A DNA stretch of 64,000 nt from Vitis vinifera. Its lineage: Eukaryota; Streptophyta; Magnoliopsida; Vitales; Vitaceae. The position numbers and the translations under genes are program-made. This document shows, one piece after another, positions 34,407 to 45,115 of this stretch. Every line of letters starts with the position of its first letter. The stretch's first letter is position 1. The notes below the pieces were generated by a model that was not told the origin of the DNA, did no database searches, and worked only from the letters and a program-made list of their open reading frames with translations. The stretch spans positions 20,386,501-20,450,500 of the forward strand of contig NC_081808.1 of the NCBI RefSeq assembly GCF_030704535.1. Reading direction: 5' to 3'.

Positions 34407-37395
34407 ATGGCCACTCGAGTTGAGCCTCCAAATGGGTTTAGGTCACAAGGGAAGCATTATTACACAATGTGGCAAACATTGTTCGAAATTGATACGAAGT
34501 ATGTTCCAATCAAACCCATAGGTCGAGGATCCTATGGTGTAGTGTGCTCTTCCGTAAACATGGAAACAAATGAGAAAGTTGCAATCAAGAAGATCAATAA
34601 TGTATTTGAGAACCGTGTTGATGCTCTGAGAACACTGAGGGAGTTGAAGCTTCTTCGACACATTCAGCATGAGAATGTGATTGCTTTGAAGGATGTGATG
34701 ATGCCTACCCATCAGACAAGTTTCAAAGATGTCTATCTAGTATACGAACTGATGGATACGGATCTGCATCATATTATCAAGTCCCCGCAGCCACTTGTGA
34801 ATGAACACTGCAAATATTTCATCTTTCAGGTATTAAATTCTCTCAAACAATGAATGAATCTTCATCTGTTGTCTAGTTTTCACAACAGGTCAATACAAAT
34901 GTGGTACTGAAAGAAAAAAAATCTACATCTTTGCTCTTGTGTTTCACTCAAGAATTAATATTTGATTCAATGCCTCTAAGTTGCTGGATTTGTGCTCTCT
35001 TCTTTGATGAAGTGATGCTGCCTTGGTACCATGTGAGTTTATGATATTGGCATTTGTATCCTAACTATCATTACATTTAAAACTAACATGTTCACAACCA
35101 GACTAATTACTGCGAGTTATAAACATACCTTGGCACTGAACAGGCATTTAGTGGTGAATACGATCAATTTGGATAAGACATGATATATATCTTTTTATGA
35201 TTACAGTGTTACAAACATATGCAAAATTTGTGTCGGTCATAAAGTGGCATTTATTAGATATCTATCAACCTTTAGCTGGCATTATATTAGGTTTAGGTAT
35301 ATTTAACGTGCATATGTAAACATTAGATCAGTACAGAGTAGTTTATGCGCTACTTCTAAGTTCATGGACAAATAATGAATTGTGACAATTGATTCCAGTT
35401 TGTATTTGGATTTTTTTTTTCCTGCGGTATTTTACATGTCAAATAAATACAGCTTTAATTAAGATCATTATTCAAATTTTTTTTTCCCAGTTTTCTTTTG
35501 TTTTTGTTGATTTTTTGGCCCTTCATGAGTTCTGTTGCATCAATGTGTAGAACCTGGTTGCCTGGGATACTCCTGTATTTCATCTGGTTGATCTAATTTT
35601 GAGCTTTAGAAAAATTAAACATCTTTGGGTGTGGTTGAAAGGTAAAACTAGATACATAAAATCACTATGCATACTGTAGTGTGACAATCAAGCATTATTC
35701 AGTCAAATTGATGTGCCTCTTTGGTTCACCTTTTATGGTTCAATATTATTGTTAATCACTGGGTGCCACTCCAGGATGGCATGATATCCGTTTCACCAAA
35801 AAGCAAGGGCCTTTGGTAATTTACTTATTTTCTTTCCTATTTAAATGACAAGTGCCCCTTTGTCCCCTGTTGTGGCTTCCTGTGACTGTGAGCCGAAATA
35901 GATTGTGAACTGTGGACTGAGGAATTTACGAAATTGTGTACTAAAAGGTAAATGATTCTGTGCCATGCGAAGCAACTCTCATACACCCGCCATTCAAAAT
36001 TTTTGAACTGCATGGAACATGGTGTGTTTTGGAAAATATCAGGCAAGATTCCTCTGTTTTACAGTACAATATGGATACTGTCATTGTTAATCTTGACAGT
36101 TAGTGACAATGAGGTTGGCTGCAAATAGAGAGAACTGTTGTTCCATTTCTTGAAGAAAAGTTCCCTATCTAGGGAATGATGTCTGCAGTATCATGTCATG
36201 CCTTGCATGACTAGAAAACTTTTGCACATGGTGCAAAGAGATCAAGTGTTCTTGCATCTTTCGAACAAGTTTCATGGACTCCTTAGCTGGGGAGGCTTTT
36301 AAAATGATCTAGGGAGCCTCTCCCTAGACTTGTGTAATTCCATTACAACAACTAATAGAAATATCCAATTTTATTGATCTGTCTTAAATATTGAAACTCG
36401 CTCATGTTAAATGTCACCTTTAAAAATATTTTTCTATTGCAACGTTTCTTGTTGATTCATCCTATTGCTATATATGCGTATATATATTAATTATGTGGCT
36501 TGAGTCGGTCCCATTTTTTTGCTTTTGTTTAAACCTATAACAACATGCTGTAAATGTCGAGAACATGCAAAATTTTATCTCTGGTACACAGTTACCTGTT
36601 GAATTTTTGAGATACTTCAGCTTGAAATATGGTACTTTCCTTAAAGTACCCCTCCCCCCTTTTACTTTAATGCCCTCTTGCTTGTGGCTAATCTTGCATT
36701 ACGCAATGCAGTTGCTTCGAGGGTTGAAGTATCTCCACTCGGCAAATATCCTTCACCGTGACTTGAAGCCTGGGAACCTCCTTGTGAATGCAAATTGTGA
36801 CCTGAAGATTTGTGATTTTGGGCTGGCAAGAACCAGCAAAGACAATGGCCAATTCATGACTGAGTATGTTGTCACCCGCTGGTACCGTGCACCAGAGCTT
36901 CTCCTCTGCTGTGACAATTATGGAACCTCTATTGATGTGTGGTCTGTAGGATGCATATTTGCAGAGATTCTTGGCCGGGAACCAATATTCCCTGGAACTG
37001 AGTGCCTCAACCAGCTTAAACTAATTATCAATGTTCTTGGCACCCAGCATGAAGCTGATCTTCAATTCATTGATAATCCAAAGGCCAGGAAGTATATCAA
37101 ATCACTCCCATATTTTAGAGGGGTTCACTTTTCTCATCTTTACCCCAGGGCTGACCCTTTAGCTATTGATTTGTTGCGGAGAATGCTTGTGTTCGATCCA
37201 ACCAAGAGAATTACAGTTACAGAGGCACTTCAACATCCATATCTATCAAATCTGTATGATCCAAGCTGCAACCCTTCTGCCCAGGTCTCAATCAATCTTG
37301 ACATAGATGAAAACTTGCAGGTGCGGATGATTAGGGAGATGATGTGGAGAGAAATGCTTCATTACCATCCTGAAGCTGTTTGTTCTCATGCCTAG
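34407..37395 (+). CDS. MPK7: Group C MAP kinase, MPK7-like
   Basis: Two coding exons, 34407-34829 and 36712-37395; 368 aa, the same length as Arabidopsis MPK7 as remembered. Serine/threonine protein kinase acting at the end of a MAPK cascade. Visible parts: start [19 protein letters not shown]; glycine loop IGRGSYGVV (38-46); VAIKK with catalytic Lys61; Glu79 in helix C; HRDLKPGN with Asp158; DFG at 176-178; activation loop [14 protein letters not shown] with the TEY dual-phosphorylation site (191-193); C-lobe to PEAVCSHA. All catalytic residues are intact. Start chosen at 34407 because the upstream in-frame ATG is intronic. The 1.88-kb intron separates kinase lobes after YFIFQ; a frame starting at 36565 is intron read-through. 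The group C label (MPK1/2/7/14) rests on TEY plus the [20 protein letters not shown]-terminus. Confidence 0.95.
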
Positions 37396-40300
37396 ACATG
37401 CCTGGTAAAGCCTCATCTAGCTGTTTTGCATTGGAAATGCTGTAAAATGAGTTCCAACTATTCAGCAGAGAAGCATCCATTCTAGTGTTGTGCTGTTATC
37501 ACTTGTTGTTTTCAGGAAGATTTTGTTTAATGTTTATTAGCTTCAATTGTCTACATGGTATGCAGCCTCTTGTAGCTTGTAAATAGGCAAGTTGATGCAT
37601 TCCAGGCAACACGGTCTATTCTCTTGTATATTCATTATGCATCTAGGTCAAAACCAAAGTTGGGCCAGGCGGCTCAAGTCTTTGCCTAATAAGTAACACC
37701 TGTGCAGATAGCTGTTCACTTTTGGTATCATTGCATTCTCCACTTCATGGGCGATTCAAACATATTTCCTTGTTAACATAGCCACCAAACTGTACGGTCA
37801 TCGCAAGAACAATAAATGTATTCAGTTTTCAAGCCTGTGGTGTTTAGAACTGATGGTTTATTTCTTGAACGGTTTAAACTTTTTGCCTGAACTTTTAATA
37901 CTAGTGACGGCTTAATATAATATCAACTTTTTGTTGCATTTGGTACAATATCGGGGGCACTGGCGGAGCTAACTAAGGACCAGAGAGGCACATCACGCCC
38001 CACCCCACCCCCCCAATCTTAAACTTAAAGGGAAAGACTGTTTTCCACGCCCCCTCCAAAAAAAAAATTGCAATAGGGGTTTTGAACATCTTCTGCTTAA
38101 AGGGAAAAACTGTCTTCCACTGCATTATACACCATTGCCCTTCTTTTTATGCCCCCTTGAAATAATTCCCCTATTTATACCCCTCCTAGAGCACCTTAAA
38201 ATTTTTGTCTTTCAAGTATAACAAAGTTAAAAACATTTTATAAAATTACTATCAAATGTGTTTTTAATATTATAAGGTTAAAATATTTTTATTTTTATGT
38301 ATTGGTGATTATTTTTCATGGCCATCGTCAAAATTTTAATTTTAAATAACAAAAAATATTGTTAAGGGACTTATTGCAATGCTATCGGAGACATGTTGCA
38401 ATTATAATGAGGACTAGTTTTTTACCAGTGGCAAATCAGTCGATATTTTAAATCTACACAATGTATGAGACCTTCAATGACACCTAGAATTTGCTAAATA
38501 TTCCTTTGTACTATTATGAATGATATAGTGCAATTTGAAATATATATATACATACATATATATAAAGGTCAAGGACTTCAAATCATTGCTCTCATTGAAG
38601 TCTATTGGTGGTTTAGTGTTGTGTGGGTTGTCATAAACATTCAACAACCAAAAATGAGTGTCATAAAGAAATATTTCTAAGTAACAATATTAATTCTGGA
38701 TGTCATCGAGAAATTGATTCGACCTCCAATTATTTCACAACATTCTTCCGAATAATTAATTTAATATTTAATTAAAACAATAAATTTGCTGGTTTGATTC
38801 CACATTTTGTACGAAGGAATGGCCAACCCAAGAGGGCCACCAACCCAACTCTGGTGTGGGGACCACTTAGGCAGAGAGGCTGTCCAATTCACTGTTGGGC
38901 TTTTGAGTAGTGCGCCCGCCCAAAATCACAGGTCAAGCACTAGCATAATTTGCAACAAGTAGTGGAAAGCTCCCCAGCAAGCCACTTGCAAAATGTGATG
39001 GCCTAGAGATGCGAGCTTTTGCTTAGCTGGGCTAGCAGTAGCAGCCAGCGGAAGTATTCTATTCCCTGTTTGGAAGCAAAGTCCATGAGTTGGCTTGTCA
39101 CTGAGCCAATTGCCAGTTATCAAATCCTATGCCAAACTACTGAGATCATAACATAATTATAAAAACATCCAAAGCACCAATATTACCATAAAACAAATAA
39201 TTTTAAGTACCTCTTCGTGACCCGAAAGCTTATACAATATTAAACGTTGATATCCGGGAGAGTCTATGAGAAGCTTCCAGGCTTCCAGCCACCACCCATT
39301 GTCTCTCAAAGAAACAGATGAATGAAAAAATAAGATGAAACTTTCGTTAATTTCTTTTGTAAATTAAGCAGTCAAAAGCTTTTGGGAATCTTGAGATCAG
39401 CTTCTAGGTAGATTCCTTATAAGCTAAAGCTTCAAAATAAGCATATGCTTTTCATGTTCACTAAATACTTTAAAGTTAACAGATTAAGTAGCCAAGTTTG
39501 AATGCTTTTGGCCGCCTTCTCTTCCTAAACCAAAAGCTTAATTTGAATGAAATAATGTGATGAATAGGTATACGTGACGATCCAGTTTCAATCGTATAAA
39601 TATTGTCCATTTTAGACTCAAAAGGATCCTTACAATTTTAAAATATATATACATAATTAAAAGAAGTTTATACTTAGATAGCGTAAAAAATTCTTCTTTA
39701 TCTGATTTGAGATACCACAATTTTATAGGCATGCTTTAAAGTCGTAAGGGCCTCTTTTACCGCAAAGCGAATAATATTTAGTTATATAATTGGGTGTGGG
39801 TCATTACAAATGATATTAGAGTCGATCTTCAACCTCGGTATGAGGGTTTGTTTGGCTCCATAACAAATATCTGTTTGTTTGGTCCCACAATCTTATGGGA
39901 CATAGCAAGGACGTTGTGTCTATATGGAGTGTGTTTATGATATTCTACATTGGATATGAAAGAAAGTTATTAATATTATATAAGTATGAACTTCTCTTAA
40001 TCATGTAAACACATTTTAAAATCGTGAGAGTTCCTTAATCTCAAAGCGGACAATATTTATACGGTTAGGTGTTATCAGAGCCGATCCTAATGTAGGGATT
40101 TGTTTAACTCAATAGGAAGTGTTTGTTTATTTGCATAATGAAAAAGTTTTTGACATTACGTAAGTAAGAGCACCTCTTAACCTGTAGATGCCTTGATACT
40201 ATGTGACTATGAGTCTCTTTTAATCTCGTAGATGTGTTTTAAAACTGTGACGACTTCTTTGGGTTCAGAACGAAAAATATATACACGGTTAGGTGATTGT

Positions 40301-43300
40301 TAATAGTATACATGCACCTAATATAATTAAGCTTACAGCAGATCGACATGCAAGCATAGATATGGTTTAAGTCTGCTGGCAGTGCGATATTCTGGGTCGG
40401 TGGTTTCTTTCTAGTCCCAACTGCCCAGGTCCATATCTTAGCAGCAAAGCAAGGTACTGGACCATATAAAGTAATACAAAACCTAGCTAGAAATATTGAA
40501 GTACAAGATTCAACCGCCAATGGATGGTTGGTTCCTTCACAGAATTGCTCATCTTACTCTACTACGTTTAGTCCCCTGTTATAGACTACTGCTGCATGCA
40601 TGGCTTTTGAAAGTGATGGAGGAATCTTTGCTTTTGGGACATGGATCTCTCTCACATATAGCTCGTGGGTGGCTTAAAGCCCTGTGGTGACGATCATGAC
40701 CCGTAAAGTGTCCCATACACATCTTACCCTGGTGGAAACTGGAAAGTGCTGCAGTGGAGAAGACTAAGGGAGGAAAATGATGGATATTTACTTGATAAAC
40801 TATATTAAGAAATTGGAGCACATTATATTGAATGCAGTTGAATTTTCTCTTTTGGAATCAAATGGTTTTGAATCCGCCATATTTTTTAAAATGTAAATAC
40901 TTTCTTGGGGGGTAAATAATGTGAGGCGAGCCCACGACGTGCAGTCATCGATCTCTCTATCAAGAGGCCGCCAGCATGGTCCCTTTTCCTTTGTCAGTGT
41001 GCGTAGGTGGGTTAAAATATATTGGGATGCTAGAGGAGTAACCCTAAAAGAAAAGGCCACAGGAAAGGAAAAGAGACGAATATTTATCCTCTTGCTGCTT
41101 TAGTGAGGTCAGATTGCAACTTTTAGCAAACAAAAGAAACACTACCCTATTTTTAACTCAGAATGCTTGTGTACTATATATATATATATGTCCACAGAGA
41201 AAGAACACCCACTTGAGATCTTGCTCAAACCAGCCTAAAAATAATAAGTAAATCCTTGGCAAAGTTGAATGAACATTGACCCTAGAAAGAGACCCACTAT
41301 CACCCCACCCCTCTTGCTGTCCTTTTTGACCGTCCGGCTCAAAGCAATCCAAGATGACAATTAAGAAAATACAGTAGAACCCTACCATAGAATACTGTGA
41401 CCCGTCTCCTCAATTATTCCACCCCCAGCTGTGAAGGCAGTCGAGATAAACCCTAAAAACTGTGGAAAACATTAGAGTACAACAAATAATGCAGTGCCTG
41501 TGGAAAACCCTAGAAACAACAAAACTTCAATCCTCAAAGAATACGAGTGGGGCTAAGTAAAATCTTCAAAATTTAGAGCGATGTCTTGTCTAGTGTTTTG
41601 TTTTTTTGACGGTTCACATAACATTCACCTTACTCCCAATCTGCTACTTCACAAAGGACCAAGAAGCTTGTAACTAAGGAATTGTCTAAAGTATTTGTGT
41701 CAATATAACCCAGTTCTGCTCGTAATTCCCAATCAACCTCTATTCACTTTTTTAAATTAATGGTCATGATCAACATGGATAATTGATTTCCCACTAGAGT
41801 AAAAATCTGTGGCAAAAAGTTCATATGAAGTATTAGATACTGTACACAAGCTCAAATATATTCTTTTTCTTGGTGTTAGTTATGTTCAGTACTGTTCTTT
41901 CCCTTTCCTTCATGCTGTTACCATTGTTTTTTCTTATATATGCATGAGAGTTGTACAGGATTCCCTTCTATTTTCAAAGCCAAACAGATACCAACCACTA
42001 TGTTAGGCAATTTGATTCAGTTCTCGTAAAAGAGATGCAGCCCAACAGCAGCATGCGCAACAGTAGTTTCATTTTTCTAAGGTGGGGTTCCCTCATAACT
42101 TCTTTTTCCTAATGTGTGACTATTCAATTTTGTCATGGTTTCTAAAGCTTTTGCGGTTCAATTCAGATCTGAGATTCCTTGCTCCAGCTCATTTGCCACT
42201 GTGATCCTGAAAGAGATGCCCCAGTCAACACCAACACATCACATATGCATGAATCAAAATAAAGTTTCCAATTTTTTAAAACTTTCTAGCATCTTTTGCA
42301 AAATATATATAGTTCGTTGGCATTGAAAATATAACTATTTTGAATAATTCTTTCACACACAAAATATTGAATTTGTCCTTCATATTGATCTTTATGCCAT
42401 TTTCTAAAAGCATTGATTGAATATTGGAAAAGGGTGAAAGATATTGCCCTAAATCATAGATTTATACACCAGTTTCTTTTACTTGGACATGTACTTTTGT
42501 TTCCTATCCTGTGAATATGATTCCTCTGGCAATGAAAATGGATTTGGATGTTTTATGCACTCAAGGGCTTTCTTTGGTTTTACATTTTTGCTTAAATAAG
42601 GAAAAAAATAAGAGGAAAAGTAAAAGGAGCACACTTAAATAGAGATAACCCCATCTAAGCACACAGCATCCTGACAACGAATATGCTATGGGTTTGTGGA
42701 GATTATTGGAATCTCCATTATCACTAATCCTATTTTTAGAAAAGAAAAAAAAAGTGAAAAAGGAAAAACCATAAAGGAGGGCTTGGTATAATGGTTGATG
42801 CATCAAGCCCTTATTCAACTTTTAGTTTTGTGTAATCATGCACTGAAATTTAGGTTGCAAATTTGTCAAATAAATATCTTACAGATTGAGGGCACATCCT
42901 CTCGTATGAAGGTGTGGGGAGCATAGTAAAAATAATCAATTTTCCAATCAACCGATCTAGAAATCATGAGATATGGTCCTATCATACCAATTAAAACAAA
43001 AAACCAAAGAAAAGGATTGGGCTCTGGGATATAATTCTGAAGGTTGAAGTAGGTAAGGATACAGCTTCAATATTACACTGGGAATGGAGGGGCGCAAGAG
43101 AGGGCCACAGAGCCAATTCCAATTGGGACCCCAGCTCCAAAGTCTGACATGATTGCATGTGATATTGTACCGCACACATATTATACAAAGATCCAGTACT
43201 GCTCTTCCTCTCACCTTTTCCTTGAAATTTGTGGTGTCTTCCTCAATCATGGCGTCCTCTTCCACACACTGCTATTCCACCCTTGCCTCCCCCAGAACCC

Positions 43301-44130
43301 CCTTAATTATTATTTTTAACTTCCAAGTACAATATTTGAACAGTGCCAGTAACAATCCCCTTTCAGTTTCGTTGCAACTTACAGGTGGCAGTACCGTAGC
43401 AGTGACTGGAGGAGCACGAGAGGCCACAAGCAGCAGTCTGCTCACTGCTTACACACACCGCTCATATGTAAACCCCAGCTGGCCGCCCATACGTGGAATC
43501 CGAGGACAACAAGAACTCCTCCACATTAATCATATAGTACTTATAAAATAAACAGCTTAGTAGTGGCAAATTAAACATGGGTTCTTCCTCCCAACAAACG
43601 AATCCTGTGATCTGCCACTTTGAGCCACTTGATTTGTAATCTTGCTTTTTCTTTTTTTTGGGGCCTTTTTGTCAAGTCTCAATGATATAAAATTTTCACA
43701 CAAGGTGGGTCATGGGTGCCCATACATTTCCCTGTAGAAAAGCATATGATAAGTGGTGTCCTTTTATATATGTATATGCATGGTGCATGTGCCCATTGAT
43801 ATATAAGCAATGGAAATAATAAGTTAGGTGCATGGTATTCCACCAACTGCGTTTCCAGTAAATAAAGATATATTATAGCTTTTGAAATTGCTATTCTCTT
43901 GCAATTATCAAACCGTAAGCTGTAATAATCATGCTATAATGTCAAAACGACGACGTTCTATGCATATGCGTAGAGTATATTTTTAGTTCACGTAACTCAG
44001 CTCTCCAGACCCCTTCTAGATGGAAGAAAAAGACCGTCAAGACAAAATTCCAAAAGCTTACACTTTTTTAAAATAATAAAAATAACAATTTTTAATTTAT
44101 TTTCTTCCTTTCCAATGGGCTGGCCTGGTC
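37396..44130. other. Intergenic region between the MAP kinase and bZIP genes
   Basis: Positions 37396 to about 37830 are the likely 3' UTR of the MAP kinase gene. A dispersed repeat with an inverted arrangement fills 39556-40285. The rest (38000-39500, 40300-44100) has no recognised gene or RNA. The moderately GC-rich stretches at 40380-41060 and 43000-43550 show only open frames without domains; a 132-codon frame at 43153-43551 has no recognised homology. Confidence 0.5.
39556..40285. repeat. Dispersed repeat copies in inverted arrangement
   Basis: The left part reads GTGACGATCC...ATAAATATTGTCCATTTT...CTTACAATTTTAAAA, like the copies near 47411 and 27160. From about 39720 onward the same blocks appear reversed (CTTTAAAGTCGTAAGGGCCT, AAGCGAATAATATTTA, GGTCATTAC), and again at 40010-40290. 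Between them are reversed GGTTTGTTTGGCTCC / GTTTGTTTGGTCCC blocks. It looks like two or more insertions of one family in opposite orientation. No coding capacity. Confidence 0.5.
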
Positions 44131-44137
44131 TATAAAT
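44131..44137 (+). promoter_or_regulatory. TATA box of the S1-bZIP gene
   Basis: TATAAAT lies about 165 bases upstream of the first small uORF and about 510 upstream of the main start. A CCAAT motif is at 44112-44116. This places transcription start near 44160, so the uORFs fall in the mRNA leader. Confidence 0.6.
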
Positions 44138-44300
44138 TCCAGTATTAAGAGCCACATAAACCTCTTCCACTTTCTTCTCGTCTTCCTTGTAGAATTTGAG
44201 GGTCTCCCTGCTCTTTTTCTGGCTCTCTCCAGATACTTTGCCAGATCGAGGTTCTGAAGCTCTTGTGTTTGAGATTCGCTCTCTGTTGTATTCTTAATTC

Positions 44301-44354
44301 ATGATTAACATTTGGTTACTGATGTTTGAGATTCATGTCTCCAGTACTCAGTGA
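44301..44354 (+). CDS. uORF1 in the bZIP leader (overlaps the SC-peptide uORF)
   Basis: A 17-codon upstream frame beginning MINIWLLMF. It lies in a different frame from the SC-peptide uORF and runs 20 bases into it. In Arabidopsis bZIP11 a small first uORF likewise overlaps the second, conserved one. Ribosomes that translate it would bypass the SC-peptide start, so it may tune repression. Translation is inferred. Confidence 0.6.
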   Translation: MINIWLLMFEIHVSSTQ

Positions 44355-44460
44355 AGTTCTCCGTTCTGGGTTTATGATAAACTCTACCCTCAGACGCAGG
44401 ACCCACTTAGTTCAGTCCTTCTCTGTTGTCTTCCTCTACTGGTTCTATGTTTTTTCATGA
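44335..44460 (+). CDS. Sucrose-control (SC) peptide uORF
   Basis: A 41-codon upstream frame beginning MSPVLSEVLRSGF and ending in the aromatic-rich FLYWFYVFS followed by TGA. This matches the conserved SC peptide of group S1 bZIP leaders (bZIP11/ATB2, bZIP2, bZIP44, bZIP1, bZIP53). When sucrose is high the nascent peptide stalls the ribosome at its stop codon and lowers translation of the bZIP frame downstream. The Tyr/Trp-rich C-terminus needed for arrest is intact. It lies 181 bases upstream of the bZIP start and is too short for ordinary gene calling. Its last bases form an ATGA overlap with a three-codon frame (44457-44468). Confidence 0.95.
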   Translation: MSPVLSEVLRSGFMINSTLRRRTHLVQSFSVVFLYWFYVFS

Positions 44461-44468
44461 ATCACTGA
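44457..44468 (+). CDS. Minimal uORF3 overlapping the SC-peptide stop
   Basis: ATG AAT CAC TGA starts one base before the SC-uORF stop codon (ATGA overlap). A ribosome stalled or terminating at the SC stop could reinitiate here. Arabidopsis bZIP11 also has a very short third uORF. Function is inferred. Confidence 0.4.
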   Translation: MNH

Positions 44469-44641
44469 TCGTCTTTCTTGGCCTTTTTATTTTCAATTTT
44501 CTTCCTAATCCGTGAACAGTTATACTAACACCATCTGGGTCCTGTGGACCTGTGCCTGTTCTTGTTCAAGCATAGTCCACCCACAAAAAATCTAGGTCTT
44601 TTTTAGCTTATTGATTTTCTTTTCTTCTGAGCCTGCATATT

Positions 44642-45115
44642 ATGGGTTCTTCTAGTGGAGCTTCTTCAGAGTCCAGCCAACTTCAACACTCAGGTTCCGA
44701 AGAGGATCTCCGGCAAATTATGGATCAAAGGAAGCGGAAAAGAATGCTTTCGAATCGCGAATCAGCGAGGCGATCGCGGATGCGTAAACAAAAGCATCTG
44801 GATGACATGATGGCCCAAATGGTTCATCTCAGGAAGGAGAACAACCGCATCCTCACAACCATGAACGTCACCACACAGTTCCATATGAACGTTGAGGCTG
44901 AGAATGCTATTCTGAGAGCTCAGATGGCTGAGCTTACCCTCCGATTACAGACTCTCAATGAAATCATGGACTACCTCAACTCAAGCAACGTCCCCTTTGG
45001 AACTGAATATCAGGGTACCCAGATAGCTGATGAATGCTTTATGAATATTCCATGGGTTCCCCCCTTCATCAATCAACCCATCATGGCTTCTGCAGACGGC
45101 ATGTTCATGTACTGA
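44642..45115 (+). CDS. Group S1 bZIP transcription factor (bZIP11/bZIP2/bZIP44-like)
   Basis: Intronless 157-aa nuclear transcription factor, typical of the small intronless S1 group. Parts: Ser-rich N-terminus; basic region KRKRMLSNRESARRSRMRK (31-49) with the N-x7-R signature (Asn38, Arg46); leucine zipper with leucine/hydrophobic heptads from about 53 to 108; C-terminal PFINQPIMA and ending MFMY, like the last residues of Arabidopsis bZIP2. S1 bZIPs heterodimerise with group C bZIPs, bind ACGT-type elements, and reprogramme amino-acid and sugar metabolism under low energy, opposed by SnRK1/trehalose-6-P signalling. Translation is probably repressed by sucrose through the leader uORF at 44335-44460. 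The exact member (2, 11 or 44) cannot be fixed by eye. Confidence 0.94.
   Translation: MGSSSGASSESSQLQHSGSEEDLRQIMDQRKRKRMLSNRESARRSRMRKQKHLDDMMAQMVHLRKENNRILTTMNVTTQFHMNVEAENAILRAQMAELTLRLQTLNEIMDYLNSSNVPFGTEYQGTQIADECFMNIPWVPPFINQPIMASADGMFMY

Noticed and set aside
36565-36711. Open frame extending MAP kinase exon 2 upstream
   Set aside because: It precedes the acceptor at 36711. The kinase sequence joins seamlessly from FIFQ at 34829 to LLRGLKYLH at 36712.
38926-39123. Minus-strand open frame of 65 codons
   Set aside because: No recognised homology and no supporting splice or promoter signals.
43153-43551. 132-codon plus-strand open frame upstream of the bZIP gene
   Set aside because: No recognised domain, Ser/Thr-rich composition typical of translated promoter DNA, and it lies about 580 bp before the TATA box of the next gene.
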